The notes beneath the pieces were generated by a model. That model was not told where the DNA came from and did not search any database. It saw nothing but the letters and a program-made list of their open reading frames with translations. Below are positions 10,880-20,799 of a DNA stretch of 64,000 nt, in pieces. Within the stretch, counting starts at the first letter, position 1; each line of letters begins with the position of its first letter. A program made the translations under genes and the position numbers. Source of the stretch: Margaritifera margaritifera (lineage: Eukaryota > Mollusca > Bivalvia > Unionida > Margaritiferidae); contig JAQPZY010001689.1 of the NCBI GenBank assembly GCA_029931535.1, positions 3,314,501 through 3,378,500 of the forward strand. Reading direction: 5' to 3'.

Positions 10880-11729
10880 GTGATAGTTCTATGGATGTGT
10901 TTCCAAAACAACACCTTATATTGTTTCACAGCCAAATTATCTCAAGCCGTACAATTGGATCACGAAGCTCATTGGGAAGTGGCGTTGGTAGCAATAATTT
11001 ATACCACCCTAGTCAAGAATGTGGTTGATGATAAAATCACTTTCCTCGTCGAAATATTAAATGAACAAATTAAAGAACGCACGAACAAAACTGATCCTCA
11101 TTTACAAATCCAAAACACCATAGCCAGTGAATCCACAGTTGAACATCGTCTATACCAGAAGAATTCATACAGGATGTTATTTCAATGCTCAACATCCCGT
11201 CGATACGATTTCATCTATTTTCAACGATTAGTTTGGCAAAGCACTGGAGAAAGCTCGTTGAAGTGTACTGATTGAGTACCATAAAACTGCTCATCGTCTT
11301 AAAGTGGATTTCTTCCGACGGCAAAACGCTGTCTATCAGAATGTCTCCCAGTTTGTTTGATATTCTGGGTGGAAACACGAACACAGCACCGCAGTCAAAA
11401 GATATCAACAACAACGATATATTATACAAGTATTTGCTGTTTGTGTTTCTGATGTCGTCGAGTACAAAGTCGTATTAAACACAGCCCTTCCGTTGCTGAG
11501 AGTCATTCTTTTCAGCGTGGATTCTGCCACAGCTGCTTGCGATGAAGGAGGAAACACTTATCACGTTCACCGAGAATTTGTACATCCTCATTATCTTCAT
11601 GTCAGTAAATCGTATTTTGATAGTGTTAATATTAGTAGAAAAAGAGATCTTAGACAAAATGTTGTATTCTCGAAAGGCAAAGTTACAGTGAAAGTACATT
11701 TTCGAAAACGATTCTCCAGTGAATTGTAA
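10880..11729 (+). pseudogene. WEVAL-type minor capsid (penton-like) protein, broken
   Basis: The first segment, 10880-11275, carries LDHEAHWEVALVAIIY near its start. This WEVAL motif marks a structural protein encoded beside the major capsid gene in Polintons and adintoviruses. The reading then moves through other frames: GKTLSIRMSPSLFDILGG (about 11320-11374), then FAVCVSDVVEYKVV (about 11433-11475). It finishes in the frame of 11493-11729 with FVHPHYLHVSKSYFDSVN and VTVKVHFRKR before the stop. At least two frameshifts break it. Total length is about 280 codons. In this lineage the protein is thought to be a minor or penton-like capsid component; that role is by family association, not shown here. 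The basic-protein gene starts 3 bp after its stop, the tight packing expected of a virion-gene cluster. Confidence 0.8.
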
Positions 11730-11732
11730 CAG

Positions 11733-12152
11733 ATGTATTGTGTGTACCAAGGAGTCGCTGGACAAAGAGGACATGACTTAGGAGATATCTTACAAATCAG
11801 CGTTTCGTACAGTAGCACCCGTCTTAAAACCGATGGTGACTCGATGATTGCATACTCTCAAAAGGTACTTATGCTTTCAAACGTACTCATCGACCAACAA
11901 AGTCTTAAAGACGCCTTGATGAAAGCAGGAAAAAATGCGTTGATTCAAACTGGAATAGACCTCCAAGGGTACAGAGACACTCCTATAAATTCGCATCACA
12001 CTTATGGTGAAGGCATTACTTCCTCCTCTACGTCACAGAAAGGACAAATCAAAAAGAGACGTCGAAAACCCTTCAGACATGATCGTCACGATCAGGAAAA
12101 GAATAAGAAAAGAAGAACAGCAGTCAGCGAATTCAACGTTTTTGATTACTAA
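11733..12152 (+). CDS. basic pVI-like structural protein of Polinton A
   Basis: An open frame of 139 codons with no internal stop, between the minor capsid gene (3 bp upstream) and the major capsid gene (6 bp downstream). The N-terminal part has GQRGHDLGDIL. The middle has an Ala/Leu/Lys stretch around ALMKAGKNALIQTGIDLQGY, plausibly amphipathic. The C-terminus is strongly basic (KKRRRKPFRHDRHDQEKNKK) and ends in FNVFDY. Polintons and adintoviruses usually encode a short basic, Gly-rich protein here, compared to adenovirus pVI/pX in the literature. The glycine-rich start is short and residues 30-55 look atypical, so a compensated frame change inside is possible. It is the only gene of the cassette still open end to end, but a 139-codon frame could survive by chance in a dead element. 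Confidence 0.65.
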   Translation: MYCVYQGVAGQRGHDLGDILQISVSYSSTRLKTDGDSMIAYSQKVLMLSNVLIDQQSLKDALMKAGKNALIQTGIDLQGYRDTPINSHHTYGEGITSSSTSQKGQIKKRRRKPFRHDRHDQEKNKKRRTAVSEFNVFDY

Positions 12153-12158
12153 CTAAAA

Positions 12159-13432
12159 ATGATGCACCGAAATTTTTGCGAATGTTCCAAGTCAGAACTC
12201 GATCTGTTTGCCATGCCACTAACGATTATGACAATACAAGAATTCCAGTATGTAGAGTTTTATCCTGTGTCGTATTTGACTACCTCACCATCTATCGAAT
12301 TTGAAAGTAAAGGACAAACCGAAGATTACGTCGATCTGAATAACAGTTACCTGTACCTGAAAGCCAAAGTTCTCAAAACGGACAACACCAATCCAGGCGC
12401 AGATGCCAGATTAGCTCCCGTCAACAATTTAATGCATTCATCGTTCAGCGAAGTGGATTTGTACTTGAATAACAAACTAGTCAGCAGCAGGACGGACACT
12501 TACCCCTACCGAGCGTAACCTGGAAAATCTCTTGACGTACGGAAAGAAAGCCAAGAACACGCATCTGGATGCCTCAGTGGTGTGGAAACCTGACACGTTG
12601 GACAAGTTCAACGACGCAGCGTTTATTGCAGATGGTGATGCAGATCACAATTTTGGATTTAATGACCGCCAAAAGAAAATCAAACAAGGACGTAGTTTAG
12701 AAATGATGGGTCGTTTATATTTAGACATGTGGTGGCAAGACAAGTATTTGTTGAATGGAGTGGATGTACGTCTGACACTGAATCGAAGTAGTGCCGCGTT
12801 CCATTGGATGGCTAATGCTAACGAGTATAAAACGAACATCGAAGAAGCTAGACAGTACGTGCAACGTGTGGAAGTCTTACCTGAATTGGAAAGCGACACC
12901 AGTCAAACTCTGAGCAGATCGACAGCCAAGTATCCTCTGCGACGAGTGGAAGTTAAAAACTTCACCATTTCCTCTGGAGTCCGATCCAAGATCGAAAATC
13001 ATGTTTTTCAAGGACAGCTACCAAAACGAAGGCTCAGTGGCATCGTCAGCAATGCGACCCTCGACCAAAATCCTATCGAGTTTCAACACTTCAACATGTC
13101 CAAGATAGAAGTCATCCGAGATGGCATGACGTTATTTATCAGACCCTTTGAATCTAACTTTGCCCAGAAACAAAAACTTGACATCTTACTTGACACTGTT
13201 TGAAGCCACAGGACATGTAGGTACCAACAGCAGCCACAGCATTTTGTACGACGGTTATGCAGGAGGATATGCTTGTGGAGCTTTGATTTCACTCCAGACC
13301 AAGGCAGCGACGAGGGACATGCCCACCCTATAAAACCGGGCCAACTGCGTGTGGAACTTTAGTTTTGCAGAAGTTTACAATACTAGTACTCTGCATATCA
13401 ATAGTTTGAGAGAAGTGATCCTGGACTATTAG
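12159..13432 (+). pseudogene. Polinton major capsid protein (double jelly-roll), frameshifted
   Basis: The start at 12159 gives MMHRNFCECSKSELDLFAMP. The first segment (to a stop at 12516-12518) contains YVDLNNSYLYLKAKV, SSFSEVDLYLNNKLVSS and TDTYPYRA. The second (12532-13203) contains DMWWQDKYLLNGVDVRLTL and FTISSGVRSKIENHVFQGQL. The end is split again: DGYAGGYACG in one frame near 13245-13275, FTPDQGSDEGHAHPIKPG near 13285-13345, and LREVILDY just before the stop at 13430-13432. These blocks match the conserved Polinton/adintovirus capsid family, often listed in invertebrate genomes as F54H12.2-like, which forms the trimeric capsomers of an icosahedral shell. At least three or four single-base shifts (near 12517, 13200, 13270 and 13358) break it. 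Overall length of about 424 codons is plausible for the family, so little has been deleted. Confidence 0.9.
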
Positions 13433-13586
13433 AAAAAAAAAAACGGAACACGAACCTATCGAGATAGACGAAGATGATGTTTTCTATCCAGAACAACAGC
13501 ATCCGTCACAGATCACAAGTGAAGAAGAAAAAATACAGTCATGATGTCAAGATGTCTAGAAGAAGAACAACACTTAGACTCCTGTT

Positions 13587-13941
13587 TTGCCCGTCACATT
13601 TGATGAAAGAATCACGCAAATGACCAGAGAACATTGTTATAGTTGTCAAATCAATCGTTCTAGTCAGATACAAAACGACACATGTTTGATGATGTGTTCA
13701 GAAGACAAGTTGAAAGAGTATCTGGAAGATGCATGGACTCTCATCTCAGAAGAGAAGGTTTTGAAAAAATTGGTATAAATACTTGCGTGATAATTCTTTA
13801 CCTCCATTGGATTCTCTGGACACAAAACGCATCGAAGCTCTCTTGCAACATTGTACGGAGACTGCCCGTTCATCGACTTACTTGACAGATATTTTCAAAG
13901 AAAAAGTCAAGTGTGAACTGAAGACTTATCATTACCTGTGA
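13587..13941 (+). pseudogene. small Cys/His-containing Polinton protein (function unknown)
   Basis: The first segment (13587-13778) includes EHCYSCQINRSSQIQ followed by DTCLM and KLKEYLEDAW. The C-x2-C and downstream Cys suggest a metal-binding knuckle, though the full ligand set is not clear. A frameshift near 13775-13790 is followed by DTKRIEALLQHCTETARSS and, at the end, a stop at 13939-13941. I recognise this as the kind of small protein found between the capsid and protease genes of Polintons, without an assigned role. Its stop overlaps the likely protease start (GTGA at 13938-13941). A short acidic frame (DEDDVFYPEQQHPS) precedes it at about 13440-13550 and may be a separate tiny gene or an old N-terminus. 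Confidence 0.5.
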
Positions 13942-14325
13942 AAAAAGCAGGAATTAATACCTGGGAACTTCATTACCTTCTGACTCACAGTTCATACACA
14001 GCTTCTTGGAATCCAGTGGTGTATGTTAAATATGAACTTCCACATCGAGAACCTAAAGACGTTCAAGTCTATGCCATTAACGACTGTTATCGCCCATTTG
14101 GTAGCCGTCTACTTTCTCAACGACTACAGTGTGGAATATTTTGACTCTTATGGACTACCTTCTCTGGAAGACGATATCATCGACTTTATGAGAAGAAATA
14201 CTGTATCTACTCAATTAAATAATATGAGATTACAACAATCAGATTCCTTTGTGTGTGGACAATATTGTGTGTATTTTCTTCATCAAAGCAGTCTTTCCCT
14301 TACAACATTTCATAACTTGTTTTGA
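13938..14325 (+). pseudogene. adenain-like cysteine protease of Polinton A, frameshifted
   Basis: Members of this Ulp1/adenain-type family mature virion proteins. Two overlapping frames make up the remnant. The first, from 13938, reads MKKAGINTWELHYLL and reaches VQVYAIND. The second (open from 14023) carries AHLVAVYFLNDYSVEYFDSY and then SDSFVCGQYCVYFLHQ. The His in AHLVAVYF, the Asp in YFDSYG and the Cys in CGQYC fit the His-Asp-Cys triad spacing of the family, so the catalytic residues survive although the N-terminal part is out of frame. The switch lies at about 14090-14105. It is the last gene of the cassette; an AATAAA hexamer occurs at 14347-14352, about 20 bp after the stop. Confidence 0.82.
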
Positions 14326-14394
14326 CCCTGAGTACTCTAGAAACCATAATAAAATAGAAAGCTTTTTTTGTGAACATCATCACTATCTATTTTC

Positions 14395-14520
14395 TTTAGC
14401 ACAAAAAGAAGTCGATGTTGGATAGTAATCAAAAGGTTGGTTTTGGATAGTAATGAAAAAGTAGGTGTTGAATAGTACTCAAAAAGTGGGTGTTGGATAG
14501 TAATCAAAATTATGTGTTAG
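14395..14520. repeat. ~33-bp tandem repeat just inside the right terminal repeat
   Basis: About four units of 'gttggatagtaatcaaaa' followed by '(g)gttggtgtt' with small changes (tactc, aagtggg). It lies between the protease gene and the right inverted repeat of Polinton A. Confidence 0.75.
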
Positions 14521-14574
14521 TAAATGACTAGGTTGTCTCCAGACTGATATTCCCATCTTAAATTCTCGTTGACA

Positions 14575-14691
14575 CCCATAAACATTTCGACCATAAATTT
14601 TCACATGTTAAAATCCCTTTTGTCCCCATAAACTTTCGACCCTTTGTAACATGAGACTCTCGTTTGTCCCTATACCGTCGACCTATATTAT
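14575..14691 (-). repeat. right terminal inverted repeat of Polinton A
   Basis: Reverse complement of 5871-5985 over about 110 bp; it ends in 'ccctataccgtcgacctata'. A 6-bp target duplication, usual for Polintons, is not evident: the bases beyond each end differ. Confidence 0.85.
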
Positions 14692-15380
14692 TAATCTTCA
14701 CCTTTTGCCTTTGTTCCCCAAATAGATAGGCTTCTTCCTTTCCCCATTTGCAAGCCATCCCCAAAGTTTAATCGGGTATGTGATGGAGAACTAAAGCTAC
14801 TGTGGGGAAACAATTTTTCTTCTTTCAGTCATAGTAACCTTGACCTTTAACCTTTTGACCCCCTCCCCAAGTCGACAGGGTTTATTTATTACCCCAAGTT
14901 TGATGACTGTAGATGGTGGAAAACTCGAGTTATTTTACAGAAACCAAATTGGAAACAGACGAAACGACAGACAAAATTATAAAATATTAGGCTCAGCCTT
15001 ATGGTTAGCATATAAAAATAAAATAATTTATCCAAAGTTATCGATTAGGGATTCGTCATAAATGCATCAAATATAATACGTGCCCTTAATTTCATGCTAG
15101 AAAATTACTACATTTTGGTACCAGTGTAGTAAACTGCTTTAAAGTATTTACAGAAAAAATCTAACATTTTTGTGAAAATGAGAGTTTTCTTTTAATTGTT
15201 TTTTAAATGAAATATGCACAGAAAAATAGAAACGTACTTAATTCCTATCAGTCTGAAGTTAAGTTACGAGACGTAATGACATTCAGGAGAATATCCCAAA
15301 CATGTGTGAAGTGTTCAAGAAATGTTGACAAGTTACTTGCAGAAATTGGATAAATGCTTCCTTAATGTATCTAAAATTGC
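14692..15380. other. right flank: TGACCT-type repeat (14786-14890), then anonymous DNA
   Basis: At 14786-14890 'gagaactaaagctactgtg', 'aaacaatttttcttctttc' and 'taaccttgacctttaacctt' match the repeat left of Polinton A (5420-5760). After about 14900 the sequence is AT-rich with no recognised gene. Confidence 0.55.
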
Positions 15381-15433
<53 letters not shown>

Positions 15434-15436
15434 ACA
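15381..15436. repeat. (CA)n microsatellite
   Basis: About 24 CA units, slightly interrupted at the right end (CATACACACA). Confidence 0.95.
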
Positions 15437-15506
15437 ACTATTTTTGTTTCGTCTGTGTTCTCGTAAGTTGATTGTTCGAGAAGTATTCATTGCACTATAC
15501 GTAATA

Positions 15507-16533
15507 CATAGTTGATGGAGCACTATAATACATAGGTGATGAATGACTATAATACATAGGTGATGGAGCACTATAATACATAGGTGATGGAGCACTATAA
15601 TACATAGGTGATGGAGCAATGTAATGCATAAGTGATGGAGCACTATAATACATAGGTGATGGAGAACTATAATACATAGGTGATGGAGCACTGTAATACA
15701 TAGGTGATGGAGCACTATAATACATAGGTGATGGAGCCCTGTAATACATAGGTGATGGAGCACTATACTACATAGGTGATGGAGCACTGTATTACATAGG
15801 TGATGGAGCACTGTAATACATAGGTGATGGAGCACTATAATACATAGGTGATGGAGCACTGTAATACATAGGTGATGGAGCACTGTATTACATAGGTGAT
15901 GGAGCACTATAATACATAGGTGATGGAGCACTATAATACATAGGTGATGGAGCCCTGTAATACATAGGTGATGGAGCACTATACTACATAGGTGATGGAG
16001 CACTGTATTACATAGGTGATGGAGCACTGTAATACATAGATGAGAGAGCACTATAATACATAGGTGATGGAGCACTGTATTACATAGGTGACGGAGCACT
16101 GTAAAACATAGGTGATGGAGCACTATAATAAATAGGTGATGGAGCACTGTATTACATAGGTGATGGAGCACTGTAATACATAGGTGATGGAGCACTGTAA
16201 TATATAGGTGATGGAGCACTATAATACATAGGTGATGGAGCACTGTAATACATAGGTGATGGAGCACTATACTACATTGGTGATGGAGCACTGTAATACA
16301 TAAGTGCTGGAGCACTGAAATACATAGGTGATGGAGCACTGTAATACATAGGTGATGGAGCACTGTAATACATAGGTGATGGAGCACTGTAATACATAGG
16401 TGATGGAGCACTGTAATACATAGGTGATGGAGCACTATAATACATAGGTGATGGAGCGCTATAATACATAGGTGATGGAGTACTATAATAGATATGTGAT
16501 GGAGAACTGTAATACATAGGTGATGGAGTACTG
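15507..16533. repeat. 24-bp minisatellite, about 43 copies, with higher-order structure
   Basis: The unit is 'gatggagcactataatacat' plus 'aggt'. Variants are mainly ctataata, ctgtaata, ctgtatta and ctatacta. A run of units including the rare 'gagccctg' variant occurs at 15736 and again at 15952, exactly 216 bp (9 units) apart, with matching neighbours. Because 24 is a multiple of 3, long open frames run through it on the minus strand (octapeptide repeats); these are not taken as a gene. Confidence 0.95.
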
Positions 16534-16649
16534 TCTTGAAATATAAACTTTTCTAACAATTAGTACGTAAATATCAAGGCACATTTTATGCTAACAAAAC
16601 ATTGGCCTGATTAAGGTGGTTGGAGGCCTAGGAGCAATTTCAAAAAGTC

Positions 16650-16664
16650 CCCCCCCCCCCCGCA

Positions 16665-16701
<37 letters not shown>
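16650..16701. repeat. poly-C then (TA)n microsatellite
   Basis: About 11 C residues at 16650-16660, then about 17 TA units from 16667. Confidence 0.9.
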
Positions 16702-16705
<4 letters not shown>

Positions 16706-17839
16706 CCCATTTCACTGCGTTGCGGGACCCGCAACCATGGAGCAGCGGCTTCATTTGCTCCGCCTTAATTTGGTCTTGTCTTAAACGTTTTCAACCGACT
16801 GCATGTCATATATATTTGGCGTTTGCGTAAAAAATGAAATTTGTTAGCCTTAGGGCTACACATCGTCCCACACAATTGCAAACATGTGTGATCACACTGT
16901 TAATCATTCTCATTTGGAGAAACGTATTTCCAGTCATGATATTTAAATAAAAGTGTGGTGTAAACCCTGGCTTCAAACATTGCTGAAAGGTGGATTAATC
17001 TTACGTAATTCAGTAAAGAATGTTACCGATGACATTTCTAACAGCATTTTAATTCAAAGAAGTGTTATTCTACCTAGTTACATTTTGCCGATAACTTTAT
17101 CCCTGTTTGAGCTGCAGAGAATTTGTTAATCGAAACTTATAGATTTTCCACCATGTCGAAGCCCCTATTGAATGGTTATTTAATTTAACGCTGACCTATG
17201 ATATTTATTTTAAGCGGTGCGGCATTTTCATTCTGCAAGCTGAAAGGAATAAGTCGATTATAATGCAACACGCACCCAAACCGGAAGCTTTTATTCCGTC
17301 TAATTCTAACCAAAAACAGCATTTTCATTCTAATATTGTCTTATGTAATCAAGCTTAGCAAATGAGACTTACCTCTATTTCCACTTAGCCATTCATCTGA
17401 TTACCAAGAGACCAAAAATGAATCTATACATTAGGAAATTGTGAATATAAATGCATGCTTAGCTGTTGATGATTATCAAAAACAACAGCAAGTTTCAAAC
17501 AAAGACATCCAAAAATATACTACGAGCGATTTTGATTTCGATTTGTACAGAATTAAAGAAAGATATAATTTAAGCCTTTTAATTAATTGTCCTGACTAGA
17601 ATACTTATTCTCGTCGAGGATTTTGAGTGAGATATAAAATAGACACTTCTAATAAGAAGATATTTATTTTGAGATTGTTGTTACTGGAAAATTTGAGAAC
17701 TAATGTTTAACAGACACTTCTGTCACAGAGCAGAGAAACTGATTTTGACTGTTTGGGTTTAAAGTTACTTGCCACGCGATGAGTTTAATCGTTCTATTCA
17801 AAGTGGATATATGGAAGATATTGATTAATGCAGAGGTCA
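16702..17839. other. anonymous AT-rich DNA
   Basis: No gene, RNA or repeat family recognised on either strand. Confidence 0.5.
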
Positions 17840-18010
17840 AGCTGCGAAAGGTTTGGTGTGGTTTTATGTTTTAGGGCACAGCAACACACACAAGCAGATT
17901 ATTTAGTGCACAGGCAATTGGAATAAAGTACATTACCCGAGTTTACACCACGGTAGTAGGATTCGAACCCGGACTCTCTCGGTCTGGCACGACTCGGTCT
18001 ATATTTCTGA
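17840..18010 (-). mobile_element. tRNA-derived SINE-like copy, truncated head
   Basis: On the minus strand 'ccgggttcgaatcctactac' contains a canonical RNA polymerase III B box (GGTTCGAATCC). It is followed by 'cgtggtgtaaactcgggtaa', 'tgtactttattcc' and 'aattgcctgtgcactaaata', ending near 17840. A clear A box is not visible upstream, so the 5' head is damaged or truncated. The B-box region resembles that of the SINE-like copy at 38219. Confidence 0.55.
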
Positions 18011-19018
18011 ATGGTGAAAATCTAACCACAAGGTAATCTTTTGCGTTTGAAATGCATTTCTATGGCGTTTGCATTTCAGTGTTTACCGTGTATGTATTTC
18101 TCTGGCATTTGCGTTTAAGCTAGAATCTCGTAATTTCTCGTTTATTATCTTATTATTTACTGTTCATTAGCGTTTGCGTTTAAACTAGAATTTAATCTTT
18201 TATCGTTTTGTATCAGATTGTTTACCGTTCGTCCATTTTCTTTGCGGTTTACCTTTTAAATACAATCTCTTCATTTAACTTTATCATCTCATCGTTGTTC
18301 GCAAATCGTTTTTCTTAAAGCAGTGCGTTTCATCGTCTACAGTCGTCTATGAATGCACATAATACAAAAGTTACGAGAGAACGTAATAGGTAGTTATTTC
18401 GCCGGTTGCTATTAAAATTGACATACGATTATTTACATTTTCAATTTTTTTTGCGTTTAAATTATTTCAAATATATAAAACTAAACAAGCTATATACGTG
18501 CTTTATGTCTGCGTATTTATTCGCAGTGAATATCGTCTTTTGCGTTGTGTGTGTATGGGGTGGGTGGTGGGTGGGTGGGTGGGGGAGTTCGAATACTACA
18601 AGACAGACAGGGTTATAAGTCATTTATTTGTTTAAAAGTAAGATAATCAACGCATATTGTGCATGTGTAATTTGGCGATTTAGTTTAAGAGATACACATT
18701 AAAATGTGCTTAGATTTCTCTAGATATATTTACCTCATTGGCACATTACGACTTTCAAGAGTGTGGATGAAGACCAGAAATTAAATAAAATGAATATAGT
18801 TTTCAAAACACAAGTGTTTCACGGAACCCGATCTCATCTGCATCCGTGTGCTGATGTATCAACCCTGCCAAAACTTGTAGACAAAACTTTAGCGCAAGAC
18901 ACTAACATTGTTCACGCTGCCGCCGATGTCGAAGTCAGAAAAGTGATACCATGGGAAGACAATAACGTGGGTTTGACTATACAATGAAGTCAGTGCAAGT
19001 GAAATCGTATAAAGGGTT
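18011..19018. other. anonymous DNA with a GGGT tract and one short protein-like frame
   Basis: A G/T tract, (GGGT)n-like, lies at 18557-18588. A 74-codon plus frame at 18763-18987 has fairly balanced composition (HLHPCADVSTLPKLVDKT), but no family, splice signal pair or neighbour supports it as an exon. Confidence 0.4.
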
Positions 19019-19070
19019 ATGTGTGTGTGTGTGTGTGTGCGTGCGTGCGTGTGTGTGCGTGCGTGTGCGC

Positions 19071-19156
<86 letters not shown>

Positions 19157-19157
19157 G
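19019..19157. repeat. compound (TG)n/(CG)n/(TG)n/(AG)n microsatellite
   Basis: GT units interrupted by GC steps (19040-19085, including an alternating CG core), then about 24 GT units, then GA units from 19134. The alternating purine-pyrimidine core is of the kind able to adopt Z-DNA. Confidence 0.95.
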
Positions 19158-19345
19158 TTTGCAGTCGCTTACAACTACAACGAACGCCCGGTATTCCCAA
19201 CTCAAAACTAAAAAATAATACATGCTTTTCCGATATTCACTGTCAAATGAACACGTTTTTTCAAGAAATGTACGAAATGCACTTGTGATTTTTTTCTTAA
19301 TTTCTAGCTGCAAAATCAACAAAATCAATTAGGTTTTCATTGTCA

Positions 19346-19378
19346 GAGAGAGAGCGAGAGAGAGAGAGAGAGAGAGCT
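19346..19378. repeat. (GA)n microsatellite
   Basis: About 16 GA units with one interruption (GAGAGCGAGAG). Confidence 0.9.
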
Positions 19379-19636
19379 TATTGAAAAGTCAGAGAAATGG
19401 TTTGAAATGGCAAAGCATACTCGCTTTTTCTTTACCCCAAATTCCTTTAGAGCCATCTGTCGAATAAAATGATATAGTTTAAGCATGTGGGCGTAAGCTA
19501 GCAAATAAATAAAAAAAGAAAGAAAGAAAAAAGAAAAAAAAGTTCCAAGTCGTTGATATTATTCAGATTCCTACAGTCTCCATTGCTCGAATCTTTTGTA
19601 TAATTTTCACACAATAAGTCAAAGAAAATTTCGCGT

Positions 19637-19736
19637 ATGAATGTATGTATGTATGTATGTATGTATGTATGTATGTATGTATGTATGTATGTATGTATGT
19701 ATGTATGTATGTATGTATGTATGTATGTATGTATGT
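19637..19736. repeat. (TATG)n microsatellite
   Basis: About 24 perfect ATGT units. Confidence 0.95.
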
Positions 19737-19979
19737 GTACGTGTGTTTACGGATCGCTGGGAGAAAGAGTGGTACAGGCTGGAGTTCAATCGTAGTCGAC
19801 ATAAACTCATGTATCTAAAGTCGCGTATTTAATATTCCGAACTGAAAATACAAATATTTATGAAAATCTCTGTCGGTTGTATATATTGTTTCAAGAAAAG
19901 CACAAATAGCAATTTATTTCATCAATTTATTTAGCCAGGCAATCACATCATTAACTGACAATTCACTTTTGTTTGTTTC

Positions 19980-19980
<1 letters not shown>

Positions 19981-20062
<82 letters not shown>
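19981..20062. repeat. (GA)n microsatellite
   Basis: About 40 perfect GA units. Confidence 0.95.
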
Positions 20063-20063
<1 letters not shown>

Positions 20064-20315
20064 GCTAACTGAAGGGCCCAATTCGCATTAATTCATTTCT
20101 TTCCTTCTTTCAAATCATAACGGTGTAATCAGTTGTAGATTGACATGTATCGAAGGGTGATAAAAATCCTCAAATACTTTAAAGATATTTTCTGATGTCA
20201 AAAGTTTAACGCTATATGTTTATCCCTGACATGTTTTTATCAGCATGATTTGTATGTTCTCTGTAATGATCACAAAAAGCAGAAGTAGTTATATGTAAAT
20301 ACTAGCATAATAAAG

Positions 20316-20382
20316 CGTTAGGTTGATTCCATATGTTGTTAGGTTGATTCCATATGTTGTTAGGTTGATTCCATATGTTACC
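20316..20382. repeat. 22-bp tandem repeat, 3 copies
   Basis: Three units of 'gttaggttgattccatatgt' plus 'tgtt/tacc'. Confidence 0.85.
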
Positions 20383-20566
20383 TTCTTAATTTATTTCAAT
20401 GAAATTCGAAATGCAATTCATGCATTGTCATTACAATGGGCACTGCTTCCAATATTACAGTGAGCAGTATATATTTATCTTACTTGGAAAAAGGAATAAT
20501 GATCCAAAGAAATATGCATATTTTAATTCCAAGGAGCAAGCACAAGTACATACGAAAAGAAAATAC

Positions 20567-20568
<2 letters not shown>

Positions 20569-20623
<55 letters not shown>
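20569..20623. repeat. (CT)n microsatellite
   Basis: About 26 perfect CT units. Confidence 0.95.
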
Positions 20624-20799
20624 AAGAGTAATTTGTTCCATCTATCTATAATCCAAGAATTAAAACGAATATCATAGTTCCACAGAGATTTCAAGATACA
20701 ATTCTTAGTATTAGATATTATTGTCATCATTGATAACATATACTTTCTCATTAATTGTTTACAACTAAATACATTATAGTTTACAAACGTGGTAGAGGC

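Larger units (their letters stand above)
5871..14691 (+). mobile_element. Polinton A: decayed Polinton/Maverick (adintovirus-like) element
   Basis: An 8.8-kb segment bounded by inverted repeats of about 115 bp. Between them, on the plus strand, lie in order a chromodomain remnant, a WEVAL-type minor capsid protein, a basic pVI-like protein, the major capsid protein, a small Cys-rich protein and an adenain-like protease. This gene set is characteristic of Polinton/Maverick transposons and of adintoviruses, which are the same lineage viewed as viruses. No DNA polymerase B, packaging ATPase or integrase core was found. The left half is instead filled with tandem arrays and short remnants, so it is an internally deleted, frameshifted, dead copy. 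Target-site duplications could not be identified, so the exact ends are approximate by several bases. Confidence 0.85.

Noticed and set aside
5865..14697. 6-bp target-site duplication for Polinton A
   Set aside because: Bases outside the inverted ends differ ('cttggt' versus 'ttaatc' and nearby phases), so none could be assigned.
15371..16559. Long open frames (up to 354 codons) with octapeptide repeats on the minus strand
   Set aside because: The 24-bp unit is a multiple of three, so frames stay open by construction in several phases. No unique flanking coding sequence.
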